Positions 17,263 to 26,095 are shown, numbered from the stretch's first letter. The stretch: DNA of 64,000 nt from Devosia limi DSM 17137 (GCF_900128975.1 NZ_FQVC01000015.1:22750-86749); one strand, 5' to 3'. Numbers and translations: made by a program. Notes: generated by a model from the sequence alone, not told the origin.

Positions 17263-18336
17263 TTAGTTGGGGGCGGCCAGTTCCGGCGAATTCGAGAAGT
17301 ATCGCCGGCCGAACCAGAGTGCCAAATGCACCAGGGCGACGAGAACGGGCACCTCCACCAGCGGTCCGATGACCGCGGCGAAGGCGACCGGGGATGCCAG
17401 GCCGAATGCCGCGATGGCAACGGCGATGGCCAGCTCGAAATTGTTGCCGGCTGCAGTGAAGGCGATTGCCGTGGATCGCGGATAATCCCTGGCGATCCAT
17501 TTGCCCATGAAGAAGCTCACGGTGAACTGGATCAGGAAATAGATGGTCAGCGGCACTGCGATCAGCAGCGCATCGAACGGCAGGCGCACCACATCGCCGC
17601 CCTTGAGACTGAACATGGCCACGATGGTGAAGAGCAGCGCCAGGAGCGTGATGGGGCTGATGCGGGGCAGGAAGACCTGCTCATACCATGCATTGCCCTT
17701 GGCGCGGATCAGGAAGAACCGTGTCAGGAACCCGGCGAGGAATGGAACGCCCAGATAGATCAGCACCGCTTCGGTGATGGTCCAGAACCCGACATTGATA
17801 ATGCTGCCTTCCAGCCCGAACAGGGGCGGCAGCACGCTCAGGAACAACCAGGCATAACTCGAGAAGAACAGGATCTGGAAAATCGAATTGAAGGCGACGA
17901 GCCCGGCCACGTATTGGTTGGAGCCACCGGCAAGCCGGTTCCAGACCAGCACCATGGCGATGCAGCGGGCCAGCCCGATCAGGATCAGTCCCGTCATGTA
18001 TTCCGGGTGGCCGCGAAGGAAGATCACGGCCAGCAGGAACATCAGAACCGGCCCGATGATCCAGTTCTGGACGAGCGAGAGCGCCAGCACGCGTTTATCG
18101 GCGAAGACCTCGTGCAGGGCTTCGTATTTCACCTTTGCCAGCGGTGGATACATCATCAGGATCAGGCCGATGGCGATCGGAATATTGGTGGAGCCGACCG
18201 CCATGGAATCGAGGGCAGCGGGAAGACCGGGGATCAGGGACCCCAGGGCGAGACCGAGCGCCATGGCGGCGAAGATCCAGACCGTGAGGTAGCGGTCCAG
18301 GAAGGAAAGGCGCAGGGGCGCCGGATTGACTGACAT
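17263..18336 (-). CDS. Arsenite efflux transporter, ACR3 family
   Basis: Inner-membrane arsenite exporter of 357 residues with ten predicted helices. The family cysteine lies in [13 protein letters not shown], and [20 protein letters not shown] near the end is the conserved second-half motif. It removes the arsenite made by the two reductases on either side. It is third in the arsR-arsC-acr3-arsC operon. Confidence 0.92.
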   Translation of the reverse strand: MSVNPAPLRLSFLDRYLTVWIFAAMALGLALGSLIPGLPAALDSMAVGSTNIPIAIGLILMMYPPLAKVKYEALHEVFADKRVLALSLVQNWIIGPVLMFLLAVIFLRGHPEYMTGLILIGLARCIAMVLVWNRLAGGSNQYVAGLVAFNSIFQILFFSSYAWLFLSVLPPLFGLEGSIINVGFWTITEAVLIYLGVPFLAGFLTRFFLIRAKGNAWYEQVFLPRISPITLLALLFTIVAMFSLKGGDVVRLPFDALLIAVPLTIYFLIQFTVSFFMGKWIARDYPRSTAIAFTAAGNNFELAIAVAIAAFGLASPVAFAAVIGPLVEVPVLVALVHLALWFGRRYFSNSPELAAPN

Positions 18337-18402
18337 GGAGGGATAACCAGGTTTGTTCGGGAAAAAGCCGGCATCAGGCGCGGTGGTCGATGCCTGATCG
18401 CG

Positions 18403-18930
18403 TCAAGCCACGTCCGGCGCCCTGGCGGTGGTTCCCTCCATGGCGCCGATGCTTTCGAGCCTCGAGTTCAAGGCCATGCGATCAATGCTGGCGAGTGGCA
18501 GGTTGACGAAGGCGCCGATGCGGTTGCGCAGGTAGCGCAGCGCATCCTCGAAGGCAGCACGCTGCCGGAACGCGGGCCCATCGACCGCTGCGGGATCCGC
18601 GATGCCCCAATGGGCTGTTATCGGCTGACCGGGCCAGACCGGGCAGGTCTCGCCGGCGGCGTTGTCACAGACGGTAAAGATGAAATCCATCTTCGGTGCC
18701 CCGGGCACGGCGAACTCGTTCCAGGCCTTGGAGCGCAGGCCATCGGTGGGGATGCCCAGCTTTGCGAGTGTTTCCAGGGTCATCGGGTGGATCGCGCCTT
18801 TCGGGGTCGAACCCGCCGAATAGGCGTGGAAGCGGCCTTGGCCGATATGGTTGAGCATGGCCTCGCCCAGGATCGAGCGGGCCGAATTGCCGGTGCACAG
18901 GAACAGGACATTGTAGATGCGGTCAGGCAT
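18403..18930 (-). CDS. arsC: Arsenate reductase, thioredoxin-dependent (LMW phosphatase type)
   Basis: Arsenate reductase of the low-molecular-weight tyrosine phosphatase fold, 175 residues. The P-loop FLCTGNSARS supplies Cys12, and Cys88 and Cys96 (TVCDNAAGETCP) form the relay disulphide that thioredoxin reduces. The start at 18930 has AGGAG upstream and overlaps the arsR end by eight bases. Its presence together with a glutaredoxin-type ArsC in one operon gives two independent electron sources. Confidence 0.92.
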   Translation of the reverse strand: MPDRIYNVLFLCTGNSARSILGEAMLNHIGQGRFHAYSAGSTPKGAIHPMTLETLAKLGIPTDGLRSKAWNEFAVPGAPKMDFIFTVCDNAAGETCPVWPGQPITAHWGIADPAAVDGPAFRQRAAFEDALRYLRNRIGAFVNLPLASIDRMALNSRLESIGAMEGTTARAPDVA

Positions 18931-19279
18931 GGCTCGGCTCCTTTGGCGCACAGCAGGGCGTGAATTCGGCAATCAGGGGTTCGCACAGGTCCGGTCGACC
19001 GCCACAGCAGTCCTGCACCAGAAAACTCGCGATCTCCCGCACGCGATCAACCACCGCTCGATAGACGATGGACCGGCTGTGCCGTTCGGACTCGATAAGC
19101 CCGGCGCGGGTCAGAATGGCCAGATGCGTCGACATCGTGTTTTGCGGAACCGCGAGGCGCCGCGCGATGTCACCCGCCGGCAGGCCTTCAGGTTCATGCT
19201 CCATGAGGAGGCGAAACGTATCGAGACGCGTTGCCTGGGACAGGGCGGCGAAAACGGTGAGGGCGTGATTTGATTCCAT
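18923..19279 (-). CDS. arsR: ArsR family arsenite-responsive repressor
   Basis: Winged-helix repressor of 118 residues with ALSQATRLDTFRLLM and the recognition helix VPQNTMSTHLAILTRAGLI. The C-terminal tail carries clustered cysteines (QDCCGG...LCEP...TPCCAP), the arsenite-sensing site of the C-terminal-cysteine ArsR subtype and not the CxC-in-helix type. The start at 19279 is chosen as the operator lies directly upstream. First gene of the ars operon. Confidence 0.9.
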   Translation of the reverse strand: MESNHALTVFAALSQATRLDTFRLLMEHEPEGLPAGDIARRLAVPQNTMSTHLAILTRAGLIESERHSRSIVYRAVVDRVREIASFLVQDCCGGRPDLCEPLIAEFTPCCAPKEPSHA

Positions 19280-19280
19280 G

Positions 19281-19298
19281 TATCGAGCTTTATCGATA
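19281..19298. promoter_or_regulatory. Candidate ArsR operator
   Basis: Inverted repeat TATCGA-GCTTTA-TCGATA directly before the arsR start codon, of the size and type bound by ArsR dimers. It would repress the whole operon in the absence of arsenite. Confidence 0.6.
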
Positions 19299-19601
19299 TG
19301 TTGAATTGCAGTCAACGCCGTGGTGAAGCGCCGGGTCTGCGGCTGCGGTCAGGCCAGATTTGCCGCAGGAAACACCGGGCCTGTCGCAGGAATGGTCGCG
19401 TCGAGCACGGGCCACAAGGGGCGAAGGCGGCCGATATGCCTGCTTGCTCCGGTGCAACGGGGCGGAAGTGGCCGGAACGCCCGAGCGCGCGCGGGCGGCC
19501 TGGGCGCAACAGGTGGTGTCTCCCCGTTCCGAGTACGGAGCGAGCCTGCAGCGCGGGCGCGCGCCGGCGGTGCGACGGTGAATGGCCCCTGCAGGCTTGG
19601 G

Positions 19602-19931
19602 CTAAGGCTCCAGGGACTTCAGGTAAGCCACAATCGCCGCTGCCTGATCGGGGTCGAACTCAAACTGGGGCATTTCGGGATGGGCGGTGACGATGCCTTC
19701 CACCAGAGCCTCGCTGAGAAACTCCACGTCGTAGCGCAGGTGCAGGTCGCGAAACCGCGGCGCAATTGCCAGGGGACTCTCGCCGCTCGATGCGGTCGCG
19801 TGGCAATCGGCACAATACATGGTCACCAAGGCCCGCCCGTTCTCGACCGGGTCGAACTCTTGTGCGGCCAGGCCAGCAACGCAGCATAGCGATATGGCGA
19901 CGCCCAGGGCAATGCGTATGGACATGCTCAT
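19602..19931 (-). CDS. Small class I cytochrome c
   Basis: Periplasmic monoheme cytochrome of 109 residues with a signal peptide (cleavage after GLAA), the heme motif CADCH at residues 40-44 and an axial methionine in HPEMPQFEFD. Its start overlaps the end of the upstream host-attachment-family gene by four bases. It likely shuttles electrons, but the partner is not evident. Confidence 0.85.
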   Translation of the reverse strand: MSMSIRIALGVAISLCCVAGLAAQEFDPVENGRALVTMYCADCHATASSGESPLAIAPRFRDLHLRYDVEFLSEALVEGIVTAHPEMPQFEFDPDQAAAIVAYLKSLEP

Positions 19932-20329
19932 GCTGCCCGGATCGCTGTTTCGATGTCGCTGATCGGGTGCCCGGTCAGATCTTTGGCAATCTCACCCAGC
20001 AGCTTGGCCGTCAACGCCTTGTGGTAGTGCTTGCGCATCTCGCCGAGGGCCCGCGGCGCGGCGATGATCACCAGGCCGTCGATCTTGCCCTCCAGTATGC
20101 CCCTGTTGAGCAGGGCGACGATGCCAGCAGCAAAGCCATCCTCGGCGGCCTGATTTTTGTCTGGATTGCCTGTACTGTTCTGCCGCGAACCAGAGCCCTG
20201 AATGTCCTCGTCGACACCGGGATGCGCGGCCGGCGTCAGGTTCAGTCCAGCCTCGTCACCCGAATTGCGAAACAGGTTGAGCTTCTCGACATCGGCGACC
20301 GCAATTGTCGTGCCTTTTGGTAGCATCAT
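19928..20329 (-). CDS. Host attachment family protein (baeRF-like)
   Basis: Protein of 133 residues resembling the family named for Agrobacterium host attachment (Pfam Host_attach): starts LPKGTTIAVADVEKLNLFRNSG, with a central IDGLVIIAAPRALGEMRKHYHKAL. The fold is related to archaeal release-factor domains; the biochemical role is not established. It overlaps the cytochrome c gene by four bases. Confidence 0.75.
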   Translation of the reverse strand: MMLPKGTTIAVADVEKLNLFRNSGDEAGLNLTPAAHPGVDEDIQGSGSRQNSTGNPDKNQAAEDGFAAGIVALLNRGILEGKIDGLVIIAAPRALGEMRKHYHKALTAKLLGEIAKDLTGHPISDIETAIRAA

Positions 20330-20391
20330 CGAACGTCTCCGTAATCGTTAGACAGAAGGGGGGGGCGCCAGACAAACCGGCGCAGCGTGCT

Positions 20392-21147
20392 TCAGGCCGC
20401 ACTCCATCCCATATCGACCGGAAGCACCGCGCCATTGAGGTGGCGGGCCGCGTCGGAGGCGAGAAACAAGACGGCGTTGGCGATATCGATCGGCTCCAGG
20501 GTGCCAGGGCTGCTTGAATGGTATGCGCCCAGGCGGCCCAAGGCGGCCTGATCAAGCCTGCTGTTGTCGACGCTATCCATGATATTGGTGCTGACGCCGC
20601 CAACCGCCAAAGCGTTGCAGCGCAGGCCAAGCCTGGCATATTGGAACGCCGTGCTCTTGGTCAGACCGATCAGCGCGTGCTTTGATGCGGTATAGGCGGC
20701 GCCGGCCGCACCGCCGCCGGTCGCGGCCACCGACGCAATGTTGATAATGGAACCGCCTCCCTGCGCCAGCATTAAGGGGACGGCGCGCCGCATCGCATAC
20801 ATCGGACCATCGACATTGACCGACATGCACCGACGCCAGGTCTCATTGTCGAGGTCGGCAACCGACTGGAACAGGTCCATGACGCCGGCATTGTTCACCA
20901 GAATATCAATGCGCCCGTATTCGGCAATGGCGCGGTCGATCATGGCAACGCAGTCGGCCTCGACGGCGACATTGCCGGTCATGCCGATAATGGTGCCGCC
21001 TATGTCGGCGACCGCTGCGGCAATGGCTTCGGCGTGCCAGTCGACAGCCACGACCTTTGCGCCCTCGGCGACAAACAGCCGGGCAATGGCGAGGCCTATC
21101 CCAGACGCGGCTCCGGTGACGACTGCGACCTTATCTCTTATCTGCAT
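20392..21147 (-). CDS. Short-chain dehydrogenase/reductase
   Basis: NAD(P)-dependent Rossmann oxidoreductase of 251 residues. It has the cofactor motif TGAASGIG, NNAGV, and the catalytic Ser and Tyr-x3-Lys in NIASVAATGG and YTASKHA. The start MQIRDK at 21147 has GGAGGTG upstream. The substrate is unknown. It is the last chromosomal gene before the tRNA where the island is inserted. Confidence 0.88.
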   Translation of the reverse strand: MQIRDKVAVVTGAASGIGLAIARLFVAEGAKVVAVDWHAEAIAAAVADIGGTIIGMTGNVAVEADCVAMIDRAIAEYGRIDILVNNAGVMDLFQSVADLDNETWRRCMSVNVDGPMYAMRRAVPLMLAQGGGSIINIASVAATGGGAAGAAYTASKHALIGLTKSTAFQYARLGLRCNALAVGGVSTNIMDSVDNSRLDQAALGRLGAYHSSSPGTLEPIDIANAVLFLASDAARHLNGAVLPVDMGWSAA

Positions 21148-21294
21148 GCGCACCTCCATGGTGGCGCACCCTACGCTCGTTGTGGCAGACGGCGTTGACA
21201 CAGATCAAAGGGACAGGATGGGACTGTCAGCGTTCTCGCGGACCGCGATGGGCGGCGGCGCTGACAGATGAGGCGGTGCGGGTGGGCGTGTTCG

Positions 21295-21371
21295 TGGTGA
21301 CCCCGATGAGATTCGAACTCATGACCTTAGGATTAGGAATCCTACGCTCTATCCAACTGAGCTACGGGACC
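21295..21371 (-). tRNA. tRNA-Arg (anticodon CCT), island insertion site
   Basis: Complete minus-strand tRNA: acceptor GGTCCCG pairs with CGGGGTC (two G-U pairs), D-arm from TAGCTCAGTTGG, anticodon stem TAGGA/TCCTA with loop TTCCTAA giving anticodon CCT, T-loop GAGTTCGAATCTC and encoded CCA. Positions 1-39 (the 5' half) are repeated at 62421-62462, so this gene is a hybrid: the 3' half is chromosomal and the 5' half and upstream promoter lie inside the island. Confidence 0.95.
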
Positions 21372-21373
21372 AC
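21332..21373. repeat. Left attachment repeat (attL)
   Basis: 42-bp sequence identical to 62421-62462, covering the tRNA-Arg anticodon loop and 5' half plus two bases. Similarity continues about 69 bases beyond (21374-21442 against 62463-62531), with scattered mismatches, over the tRNA promoter region. Confidence 0.92.
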
Positions 21374-21601
21374 TGCCTTTGGATAGCAAATGAGCAATGC
21401 TAGCGGAACCCTTATTGCACGACGGCGCCGCATTCGTACAGCTAACTAGCGCCGCACATCAAAGGGCAAAATTGAGGCTTCGTAGGGTGTCGTGCAGAGG
21501 CCGCGTGAACTTGCTCCAAATGGCAAAAAGCCCCACTTTCCAGGCCGGAAAGCAGGGCAAGTCAGCAAGCGCGCAGAGGGATCCGTTTGCCTGCTATTCG
21601 T

Positions 21602-21847
21602 TCAGCGCTGAAGCGACCGCATCGAATTGATGTCGGCGATCCGAAACATCAGCTTTTCAAGTTCGCGCTGCGGCATGTTGGGAAAGCGCTGCGCTAGCTG
21701 CTGTTGGTTCAGCTCCAGCAGGTCATATGGATTGATCCCATTGGCTTGGGTGGCCATGCTCACCGGCACTGCCGCAGCAGTATCTGCCGCTATGGAAACT
21801 CCACACATTGCGGTTGCCACAACCGCCGCCAAGACCAAAGCTCTCAT
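21602..21847 (-). CDS. Small secreted hypothetical protein
   Basis: 81-residue protein with a signal peptide (MRALVLAAVVATAMCGVSIAA) and a short polar mature part rich in Gln, Leu and Arg (LLELNQQQLAQRFPNMPQ). The family is not recognised. Divergent from an XRE regulator, with two palindromic sites in between, so it is probably the regulated partner. Confidence 0.6.
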   Translation of the reverse strand: MRALVLAAVVATAMCGVSIAADTAAAVPVSMATQANGINPYDLLELNQQQLAQRFPNMPQRELEKLMFRIADINSMRSLQR

Positions 21848-21862
21848 GCAAAACCCCTGAAA

Positions 21863-21928
21863 TGTCCTCTAAAGGAAACATTACAGCCAGGCTGTCTGAG
21901 AGTAAACATAAATGTCCCCTATAGGGGA
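21863..21928. promoter_or_regulatory. Two candidate operators of the small XRE regulator
   Basis: A perfect palindrome TCCCCTATAGGGGA (21915-21928) and a related imperfect one TGTCCTCTAAAGGAAACA (21863-21880), both preceded by AAATG. They lie 35 bases apart in the 116-base gap between the divergent secreted-protein and XRE genes, an arrangement typical of an autoregulated switch. Confidence 0.55.
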
Positions 21929-21963
21929 TCGAGAAGCGTTGTCCCGCAACAGAGTTTGCGGAC

Positions 21964-22173
21964 ATGACATTGATCGAGACTTTTGGCCGTAACGTTCGCC
22001 AGGCCCGCAAAGACAAGGGCTGGACGCAAGAGCAGCTGGCGTTCGAAGCCGGTGTGAAACGGGCCTATTTGAGTGAGGTCGAGAATGGCCAGCGCAATGT
22101 CAGCTTGGATGTGGTTGAGAAGCTAGCAAAGGCATTGGGGGCTGAACCAGGCGCTTTGATGGATCAGGCCTGA
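21964..22173 (+). CDS. XRE family transcriptional regulator
   Basis: 69-residue protein that is nearly all helix-turn-helix: FGRNVRQARKDKGWTQEQLAFEAG, then AYLSEVENGQRNVSLDVVEKLAKALG. Size and fold match lambda-Cro-like regulators and restriction-modification control proteins, but no modification enzyme gene lies nearby. The two palindromes upstream suggest autoregulation. Confidence 0.85.
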   Translation: MTLIETFGRNVRQARKDKGWTQEQLAFEAGVKRAYLSEVENGQRNVSLDVVEKLAKALGAEPGALMDQA

Positions 22174-22184
22174 AATTCACGGTT

Positions 22185-22892
22185 TCAGAAACCGAATTCT
22201 TTCAGTTTTGCGAGATGGCTTTCTCGTCTAGATTCAATATTCGCCAATTCACCCACATAGTTGCGCCCTGCCATCCAGGCATCGATTGACCTAGCGACAG
22301 GCAGGTCACAAAGCTTCTTTAGCGCGCCAGAGATTATTGTGTGTAGGTCAGCATTTTCATAATTGAGGTGATGCTTCACCGCGTATTCCCGCGAACGCAG
22401 TGATCGCAAAAGGTCGTCGCGTTCATTGCCACGCTCATAACTGATTTCTCTTTTCGTCAATTCCTTTTTGAGCGTGCTCCACGCACCGCCTTCGTCAAGC
22501 GGCGATTCGTCAAAATAGTCGTAGAGCTTGAAACCGTATTCGAGCAGCCGTTCTTCGAAGCCATGTAGATCGTCGTCAAACTTCCGCCCATCATCCGTAA
22601 TCTGCAAAACTTTATGCGGGGAGCTTGAAACAATCCTGATGAACCGGGCACGATAAAAGTGACGATCTGCACCGAGGCGGTCGGAAGCATTTTGGACGAT
22701 CTGATGCCACATTGGCGCACCACTTCGGACAACATTCATCGCTGCATCTTCGTTGCTCCATGCACGAAGTTTTCTTTCCCCTATGAGTTCCTTGACTTCG
22801 CGAACAGTTGCTTGGCCTTTCCGTTCGTCTGCTAGAGCCCGTAAGATGAGAACAAGCGCTTCTTCCTCTTTCAATCTCGGCACATACGACAT
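22185..22892 (-). CDS. Hypothetical protein with possible winged-helix N-terminus
   Basis: 235-residue protein, not recognised. The first 120 residues alternate helices and end in VLQITDDGRKFDDDL, a pattern like the winged helix of Mrr-type proteins, but no PD-(D/E)xK nuclease motif follows. The C-terminal half is charged and helical. GC content is low compared with the chromosome. It converges with the XRE gene, 12 bases apart. Confidence 0.6.
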   Translation of the reverse strand: MSYVPRLKEEEALVLILRALADERKGQATVREVKELIGERKLRAWSNEDAAMNVVRSGAPMWHQIVQNASDRLGADRHFYRARFIRIVSSSPHKVLQITDDGRKFDDDLHGFEERLLEYGFKLYDYFDESPLDEGGAWSTLKKELTKREISYERGNERDDLLRSLRSREYAVKHHLNYENADLHTIISGALKKLCDLPVARSIDAWMAGRNYVGELANIESRRESHLAKLKEFGF

Positions 22893-23195
22893 TTCGCGCC
22901 CCTTGGTTAAGCCAGCAAATAGGACGTTAAATCTGTCAAACAGACAAGGCGTGTATGCCCGCGTTCCATCAAAGGAACATCAAGGATCGTGGGCGCTCTT
23001 GAACATCCATTGCCCTGCATATTGTCGGGCCCACCAAATTCAGCTAGGCTTAGCGTGCATACTACAGGGTGGCGTTATTTGGCGCTCTCCTTTGCCCGTT
23101 TATGCGGCCCAATGCGGGAGCCGGCGATTACACCGGCTGCAAATCTGTTTCATTGCCCTAGCACTCAGCGGGGGACAAATGAAACCGGTGTGCAC

Positions 23196-23516
23196 ATGGC
23201 TAAAAACAAAATCATCAAACTTCGGGATGCCGCCTTCATCCTTCAAAATGGGCAGTGCTTCTATTGCGGTTGCCAGATGGTCAAAGCTTCAGCGCCTCGT
23301 GGTTCGATGCAATCTGCCTGCACCGCTGAACATATGATCCCGAAGTCAGAAGGCGGGGCCAGCTCTTCGGTCAACATCAAAGCGGCTTGCAGGTACTGCA
23401 ACCACACACGCCACAAAATGAAGCCTGTTCTAAGTCCAGAGGCGTACCGCAATCATGTCCGCCGTCGGCTGGCCGAGGGAAAGTGGCGCCCACATTCTGC
23501 GAGAATGCTTTCCTAA
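23196..23516 (+). CDS. HNH endonuclease
   Basis: 106-residue protein with a zinc-stabilised HNH fold: CFYCGC, then AEHMIPKSEGG (catalytic His), SVNIKAACRYCN. Such small HNH enzymes nick or cut DNA in phage, intein or defence contexts. The ATG at 23196 has a weak ribosome-binding site. It precedes a PLD-family gene by 47 bases on the same strand, so a shared operon is likely. Confidence 0.8.
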   Translation: MAKNKIIKLRDAAFILQNGQCFYCGCQMVKASAPRGSMQSACTAEHMIPKSEGGASSSVNIKAACRYCNHTRHKMKPVLSPEAYRNHVRRRLAEGKWRPHSARMLS

Positions 23517-23563
23517 TTCACGATATTAGCTAAAGTCGCTCCGTAAATGTCAGGGCGTCAATA

Positions 23564-24940
23564 ATGAGCACAGTATTCCTAGATCAATCTGGCATTGTAG
23601 GTGCCATAAAATCTCTGCTTGGGACTAGTGATGTTGCCAAAGTAGCAGTCGCTTTTTGGGGCGCTGGCGCGGCAGAACGCATTGGAATTGGTCAATCAGG
23701 CAAAAATCTGAAGATCATCTGTAATCTGGACTCGGGAGCATGCAACCCATCTGAGATACGAAAGCTGTTGGCGGTTGATGGTGCGGTCGTCCGTTCTCAC
23801 CCAAGGCTGCACGGCAAAGTATACTGGACGCCAAAGGGTGCCGTCATTGGCTCCTCCAACGCGTCATCGAATGGACTTGCGGTGGAGGTCACCAGCACTG
23901 CAGGATGGATAGAAGCAAACGTGCTAACTGACGAGAGTCATCTACTTGTGTCAGCTGAACACTGGTTTGATATGATGTTTGAAGGTGATGAGGCCTACGA
24001 AATAGGTGACCAGCAATTAGCTCAGGCACAAATCTTGTGGGATCAGCGTAGAGCGATTGCGCCTTCGGGGGCGCGTCTCAACTTCGATCTGTTTGAGGCC
24101 GTCCGGAACCATGCCGGGCATGGTGCTTGGAGCTCCGTCAAGGTCGTGATTACAACTCGACCTCTGAGCAGCGAAGCGCAGGAACAGCACAATGTCCTTA
24201 AGCTTGATGCAGGTTTCGCAGGTTTAGAGCCATACGAAGGCATGTCCGATCTGCTCAATCCAGGCGATTGGCTCATAGATTTTGACTTTTCCGGTCGTCG
24301 CGCCACGTCAATGGGTGTGTGGGAGGCCCCTAACGCTGCTGTGGTGCAGGGTGATCTTTTCTACGTGCGTCGGAAAATCGGCGACGCAATCGAGGTTTCT
24401 AGCTTCGGCAGGTTGCTGCTAAGTGCTGAAGATCAGGCTGCGATCATCACCCACGCAAAAGACATAATGATGCATTTCGGAAGTCAGGAGCGGGGTGTTT
24501 TCTGCGAAAGCATCGAAGTCGTGGTGGGCTATTTCGACAAGCTTAAGCGCGAGGCTGAAGAGGCCAGTGGCTACAAGTTTGGGCCGTTTGCTGCTGCATT
24601 GAAACGCGCAGGGGTGCAAACCAATTCAGGCAGGGGTTTTTGGGGCGGCCGAGCCGAGGATGGAGTGCCAGTGTTAACGTCTTGGTTGGGTACAAGGGAG
24701 GCTGACGGGACGTACCCAGTTTGGAAACCTCAAAAGAACTACGGCGGGCTCAAATCTTTGTGGGAGTCTGGCAGCATTGCGGTTGGTACGGAAGTTCGAC
24801 TGATCCTCTTAAAGCCGGGCAAGGGAAATGGAGATCAGGCCACGGTTGCAGGCGCTGCTCTGAGCGAGGTCCCTTGGCGCATAGCAAGCATTGGTGATGG
24901 CGTCACATACGAAGCACGTGTGATACCCACGCAAAGCTGA
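23564..24940 (+). CDS. Phospholipase D-like domain protein
   Basis: 458-residue protein. The N-terminal 150 residues form one PLD half-domain with the HKD-type motif RLHGKVYWTPK and GSSNASSNGL (His83, Lys85, Asn99); the usual Asp is not evident. PLD nucleases work as dimers, so one motif can be sufficient. The remaining 300 residues are not recognised. With the HNH gene upstream it forms a candidate nuclease module, plausibly defence, by location only. Confidence 0.7.
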   Translation: MSTVFLDQSGIVGAIKSLLGTSDVAKVAVAFWGAGAAERIGIGQSGKNLKIICNLDSGACNPSEIRKLLAVDGAVVRSHPRLHGKVYWTPKGAVIGSSNASSNGLAVEVTSTAGWIEANVLTDESHLLVSAEHWFDMMFEGDEAYEIGDQQLAQAQILWDQRRAIAPSGARLNFDLFEAVRNHAGHGAWSSVKVVITTRPLSSEAQEQHNVLKLDAGFAGLEPYEGMSDLLNPGDWLIDFDFSGRRATSMGVWEAPNAAVVQGDLFYVRRKIGDAIEVSSFGRLLLSAEDQAAIITHAKDIMMHFGSQERGVFCESIEVVVGYFDKLKREAEEASGYKFGPFAAALKRAGVQTNSGRGFWGGRAEDGVPVLTSWLGTREADGTYPVWKPQKNYGGLKSLWESGSIAVGTEVRLILLKPGKGNGDQATVAGAALSEVPWRIASIGDGVTYEARVIPTQS

Positions 24941-25006
24941 TGATTGTTCGGCTGCATGGCGCAGCTTTTTTGTTGATCTAGGAGCCGATTAAATCGAGTA
25001 GAATTT

Positions 25007-25488
25007 GTGCCCCCAAACACAAAAAACCTAGTGTATCGGGTCCACCCGAATGGAGGACTGGTGATCGCTCCAATTGAAGTTGCTCGTCGAGCAAATGACA
25101 TTTACCGCGCGCTTTCCAACGCCAAAACTTGGGGTGAGTTTCGCATCCTTCTTCCAGCTGGGGAGTGGGACGTTGTCGTAAAATTTTGGAAGGCATCGAT
25201 GAGTTTTACGATGACGATGGAGTGGCCATTTGGGAGTTTGGACACCATAAGTTCGATGGCTATGAGGATATTCCAGCGGCTTCCGATGGCGACTATCCGC
25301 CATGGATTCAAAGTTCGATGCACGAGTTTATCCCTCGGCAGCTGCTGGAGCGATTTGGCAGTCGTCAGTCATCTGCTATCAATGGCTATTTTTGGTTCAT
25401 CGGCGAGGACCGAGCAGAGGAATTGCTAAACGCCATAAGGGGAGAGGGGTATTCCGTCGCTCCAGGCGGTGATCTGAAGTTTTTCTAA
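25007..25488 (+). pseudogene. Frameshifted hypothetical gene
   Basis: Two overlapping frames appear to make one protein: the first ends near GEWDVVVKFW, and the second continues ILEGIDEFYDDDGVAIWEFG to the stop at 25488. They switch at a run AAAATTTT (about 25177-25184), where one extra base would join them into a smooth sequence. The family is not recognised; the C-terminal part has IPAASDGDYPPW. Start is GTG 25007 or 25061 (the latter with GGAGG). Either true decay or a homopolymer sequencing error. Confidence 0.55.
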
Positions 25489-25572
25489 CCACAGCGGGAT
25501 GATGCGCAGGAGAGCATGATGGGGGGGCAGCAACGTGGGCTGCTGGGCTTCACGAAAGACCGGTATGGGCAG

Positions 25573-25941
25573 TTAGTCGAACATCAGAGCCTGCCAGCCG
25601 CTTTCGCGCTTCCAACGGCGTAGGCGGATCAGTTGCAGGCGCAGCGCGCTGAGCCGAACACGCGATTGCCAGCGATCTCGGTCGGTTTTGGCTTCTTCCC
25701 ATTGATCCGCGTAGATGCACTCCTGCAGGCCTAGACCGAATTCCAAAGAGTGAACCACGCTGGCCAACTCAAGCAGGCTGAACGCACTGAGCCGCTGGTA
25801 AGCATCGTGGTTGCCAAGCCATTTTTGGGAATAATCATCAGTGTCCGTGATAAGGCCCAACAGCGTGAGCTGGTGGGCAGTTTGGCGTATCACCGGCCTT
25901 AGGCTTGTGGCGATGAGGTATGCGATTGTCGGAGCGTGCAA
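25573..25941 (-). CDS. Hypothetical protein
   Basis: 122-residue, largely helical protein with many Leu, Arg and Trp. No family is recognised. It starts with TTG at 25941, four bases after the stop of the fragment at 25945-26095, as in a tight operon. The upstream gene is truncated, so this gene may lack a working promoter. Confidence 0.45.
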   Translation of the reverse strand: MHAPTIAYLIATSLRPVIRQTAHQLTLLGLITDTDDYSQKWLGNHDAYQRLSAFSLLELASVVHSLEFGLGLQECIYADQWEEAKTDRDRWQSRVRLSALRLQLIRLRRWKRESGWQALMFD

Positions 25942-25944
25942 TGG

Positions 25945-26095
25945 TCAGACCTTTGCCGGCTTGGCCTTGGGTATCACGCGTACAAACGGCGAGACCTTCA
26001 GCTGTTCATCAAGTTCGCCCGCGGCAATGGCATCCCGCAGGGTCTTGAGGGTTTCCGGCAGTGCCGTGAATCCCCGCTTTGCGCGGACAACCAAA
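25945..26095 (-). pseudogene. C-terminal fragment of an unknown gene
   Basis: About 50 codons open on the minus strand (LVVRAKRGFTALPETLKTL ... VIPKAKPAKV stop) with no start of its own. The upstream end is fused out of frame to the solute-binding fragment at 26080-26309, so it looks like a deletion junction. Confidence 0.4.

Noticed and set aside
21964..23516. Restriction-modification system with control protein
   Set aside because: No methyltransferase motifs are found nearby; only a control-protein-like regulator and an HNH nuclease.
25177..25190. Programmed ribosomal frameshift
   Set aside because: The AAAATTTT run is not a standard slippery heptamer and no downstream structure is evident; decay or error is simpler.
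25517..25623. Short plus-strand frame with AGGAG upstream
   Set aside because: Overlaps the opposite-strand gene at 25573 and has low-complexity composition; probably chance.
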